This document shows, in pieces, positions 5,839 through 6,504 of a stretch of DNA of 6,504 nt. Location: contig DMFG01000080.1 in NCBI GenBank assembly GCA_003450655.1, forward strand, positions 732 through 7,235, in the 5' to 3' direction. Each line of letters opens with the position of its first letter. Position 1 is the stretch's first letter. The translations under genes and the position numbers were made by a program. This DNA comes from Coxiellaceae bacterium. Its GTDB lineage: Bacteria > Pseudomonadota > Gammaproteobacteria > Coxiellales > Coxiellaceae. The notes below the pieces were generated by a model. It did not search any database. It saw nothing but the letters and a program-made list of their open reading frames with translations, and was not told the DNA's origin.

Positions 5839-6504
5839 TTACTGCTTGTCTGATGTCGCTGAATATTGAAACAGGTATTCAATGAACAAGCTGACGGCTG
5901 ACGGGGTATGATCTCTCGCGGGCTTTAATACATACAATGGTGATGGGTTTAATTGGTACGTGGGTAAGACGGGAAGTAACTTATGTTGTGCTATCTCAGA
6001 TCCCACCATAAATTGCGGAAGACAGGCTAAACAGATACCTAGCATAACCAATGCTTTTAAGGTGTTTAATGAGTCACACTGTATGTGACTGGTTATTTCA
6101 ACCGGGTGTACTGTTTGTCGTTGGTAAAAATCCAATCGTGCGTGTTTTGATTGGTGACTGTATATCCCCCAACGATAAGACGATAACTGATCAATCCGCT
6201 CGGGTAGGCCATACTGATTGATAAAGCTAGGGCTGGCACAAACCACTAAGGGTAAATCAACTAGCTTTCTTACGATTAAATTCGAATCGTCTAACTCAGC
6301 ACTACGTAAAATGATATCAAACCCTTGCGCAATCATTTGTTCTAATGAAGGACCTAGCACTAATTGAATGGTCACATCAGGATAGGCTTTGCAAAAATCA
6401 TCCACCGTTTCTGCAAGGCAGTGCGTCGCAAAAGCAGGTGGTGCCGCTATTTTTATATGACCACTGACTGAGGTATTTAAATTCGTTATGAGTTGGTGTC
6501 CTTC
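5839..6504 (-). CDS. LysR-family transcriptional regulator, effector-binding domain (N-terminus outside window)
   Basis: On the minus strand the frame is open from the window edge to a TAA at 5839-5841, giving 221 residues of a family usually near 300. The missing 80 or so residues would carry the winged HTH DNA-binding domain and most of the linker helix. What is visible is a CrgA-like periplasmic-binding fold: the domain entry GHIKIAAPPAF (fragment residues 15-25), FCKAYPDV (37-44), GFDIILR (61-67), DDSNLIVRKL (72-81), the hinge-region VVCASPSFINQYGLP, and the second crossover near LKALVMLGICLACLPQFMV. LysR regulators bind a small effector here and usually control a divergent neighbour, so the target is more likely beyond the right edge than the convergent MFS gene (inference). 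A GTG at 6403-6405 is internal, because conserved domain sequence continues upstream. Confidence 0.93.
   Translation of the reverse strand, partial: EGHQLITNLNTSVSGHIKIAAPPAFATHCLAETVDDFCKAYPDVTIQLVLGPSLEQMIAQGFDIILRSAELDDSNLIVRKLVDLPLVVCASPSFINQYGLPERIDQLSSYRWGIYSHQSKHARLDFYQRQTVHPVEITSHIQCDSLNTLKALVMLGICLACLPQFMVGSEIAQHKLLPVLPTYQLNPSPLYVLKPARDHTPSAVSLFIEYLFQYSATSDKQ

Noticed and set aside
5688..5882. Minus-strand 64-codon ORF overlapping the LysR 3' end, with a hydrophobic C-terminus
   Set aside because: It overlaps the well-supported LysR frame, has no ribosome binding site I can recognise, and its sequence matches no family I know. It could be a decayed remnant, but nothing supports that beyond an open frame.

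Overview
This window shows an ordinary stretch of a gammaproteobacterial chromosome with moderate-to-low GC and strong AT bias at third codon positions. The evidence for that group is the order rpsA, lapA, lapB, pyrF, together with close family matches in each protein. The S1 C-terminal tail (a [13 protein letters not shown] ending), the apparent absence of ihfB after rpsA, and an MHS-type MFS transporter would suit a relative of the Legionellales. That placement is inference from memory and is not proven by the sequence.

Layout, left to right. Positions 1-1080 hold the 3' two thirds of rpsA (ribosomal protein S1), cut by the window edge. It is followed by two tandem hairpins; the second (1141-1180) is a strong Rho-independent terminator. 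Positions 1223-3407 form a tight three-gene operon, lapA-lapB-pyrF, with both junctions made by 4-base ATGA overlaps. LapA and LapB are the inner-membrane pair that regulates LPS synthesis by controlling LpxC turnover. PyrF is orotidine-5'-phosphate decarboxylase, the last step of UMP synthesis. After a 136-base gap comes a small RIO/Ser-Thr-kinase-like protein (3544-4209), then a 12-TM MFS transporter of the metabolite:H+ symporter type (4361-5647). On the opposite strand, converging on the transporter, is the effector-binding domain of a LysR-family regulator (5839-6504), whose N-terminal HTH lies beyond the right edge.

How the genes work together: translation (S1), envelope LPS control (LapAB) and pyrimidine synthesis (PyrF) are housekeeping functions. 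Only lapA-lapB-pyrF look co-transcribed and translationally coupled. The kinase-like gene, transporter and LysR gene each appear to be separate units of unknown substrate or target. No mobile element, CRISPR array, tRNA or rRNA was seen. There is no gene-free stretch longer than 300 bases. The longest gap, 5648-5838, is AT-rich and holds no convincing gene or terminator. I found no convincing new multi-gene system. The points most worth a second look are the missing ihfB with the double hairpin at that junction, the altered HxD motif in the kinase-like protein, and the uncertain transporter start.
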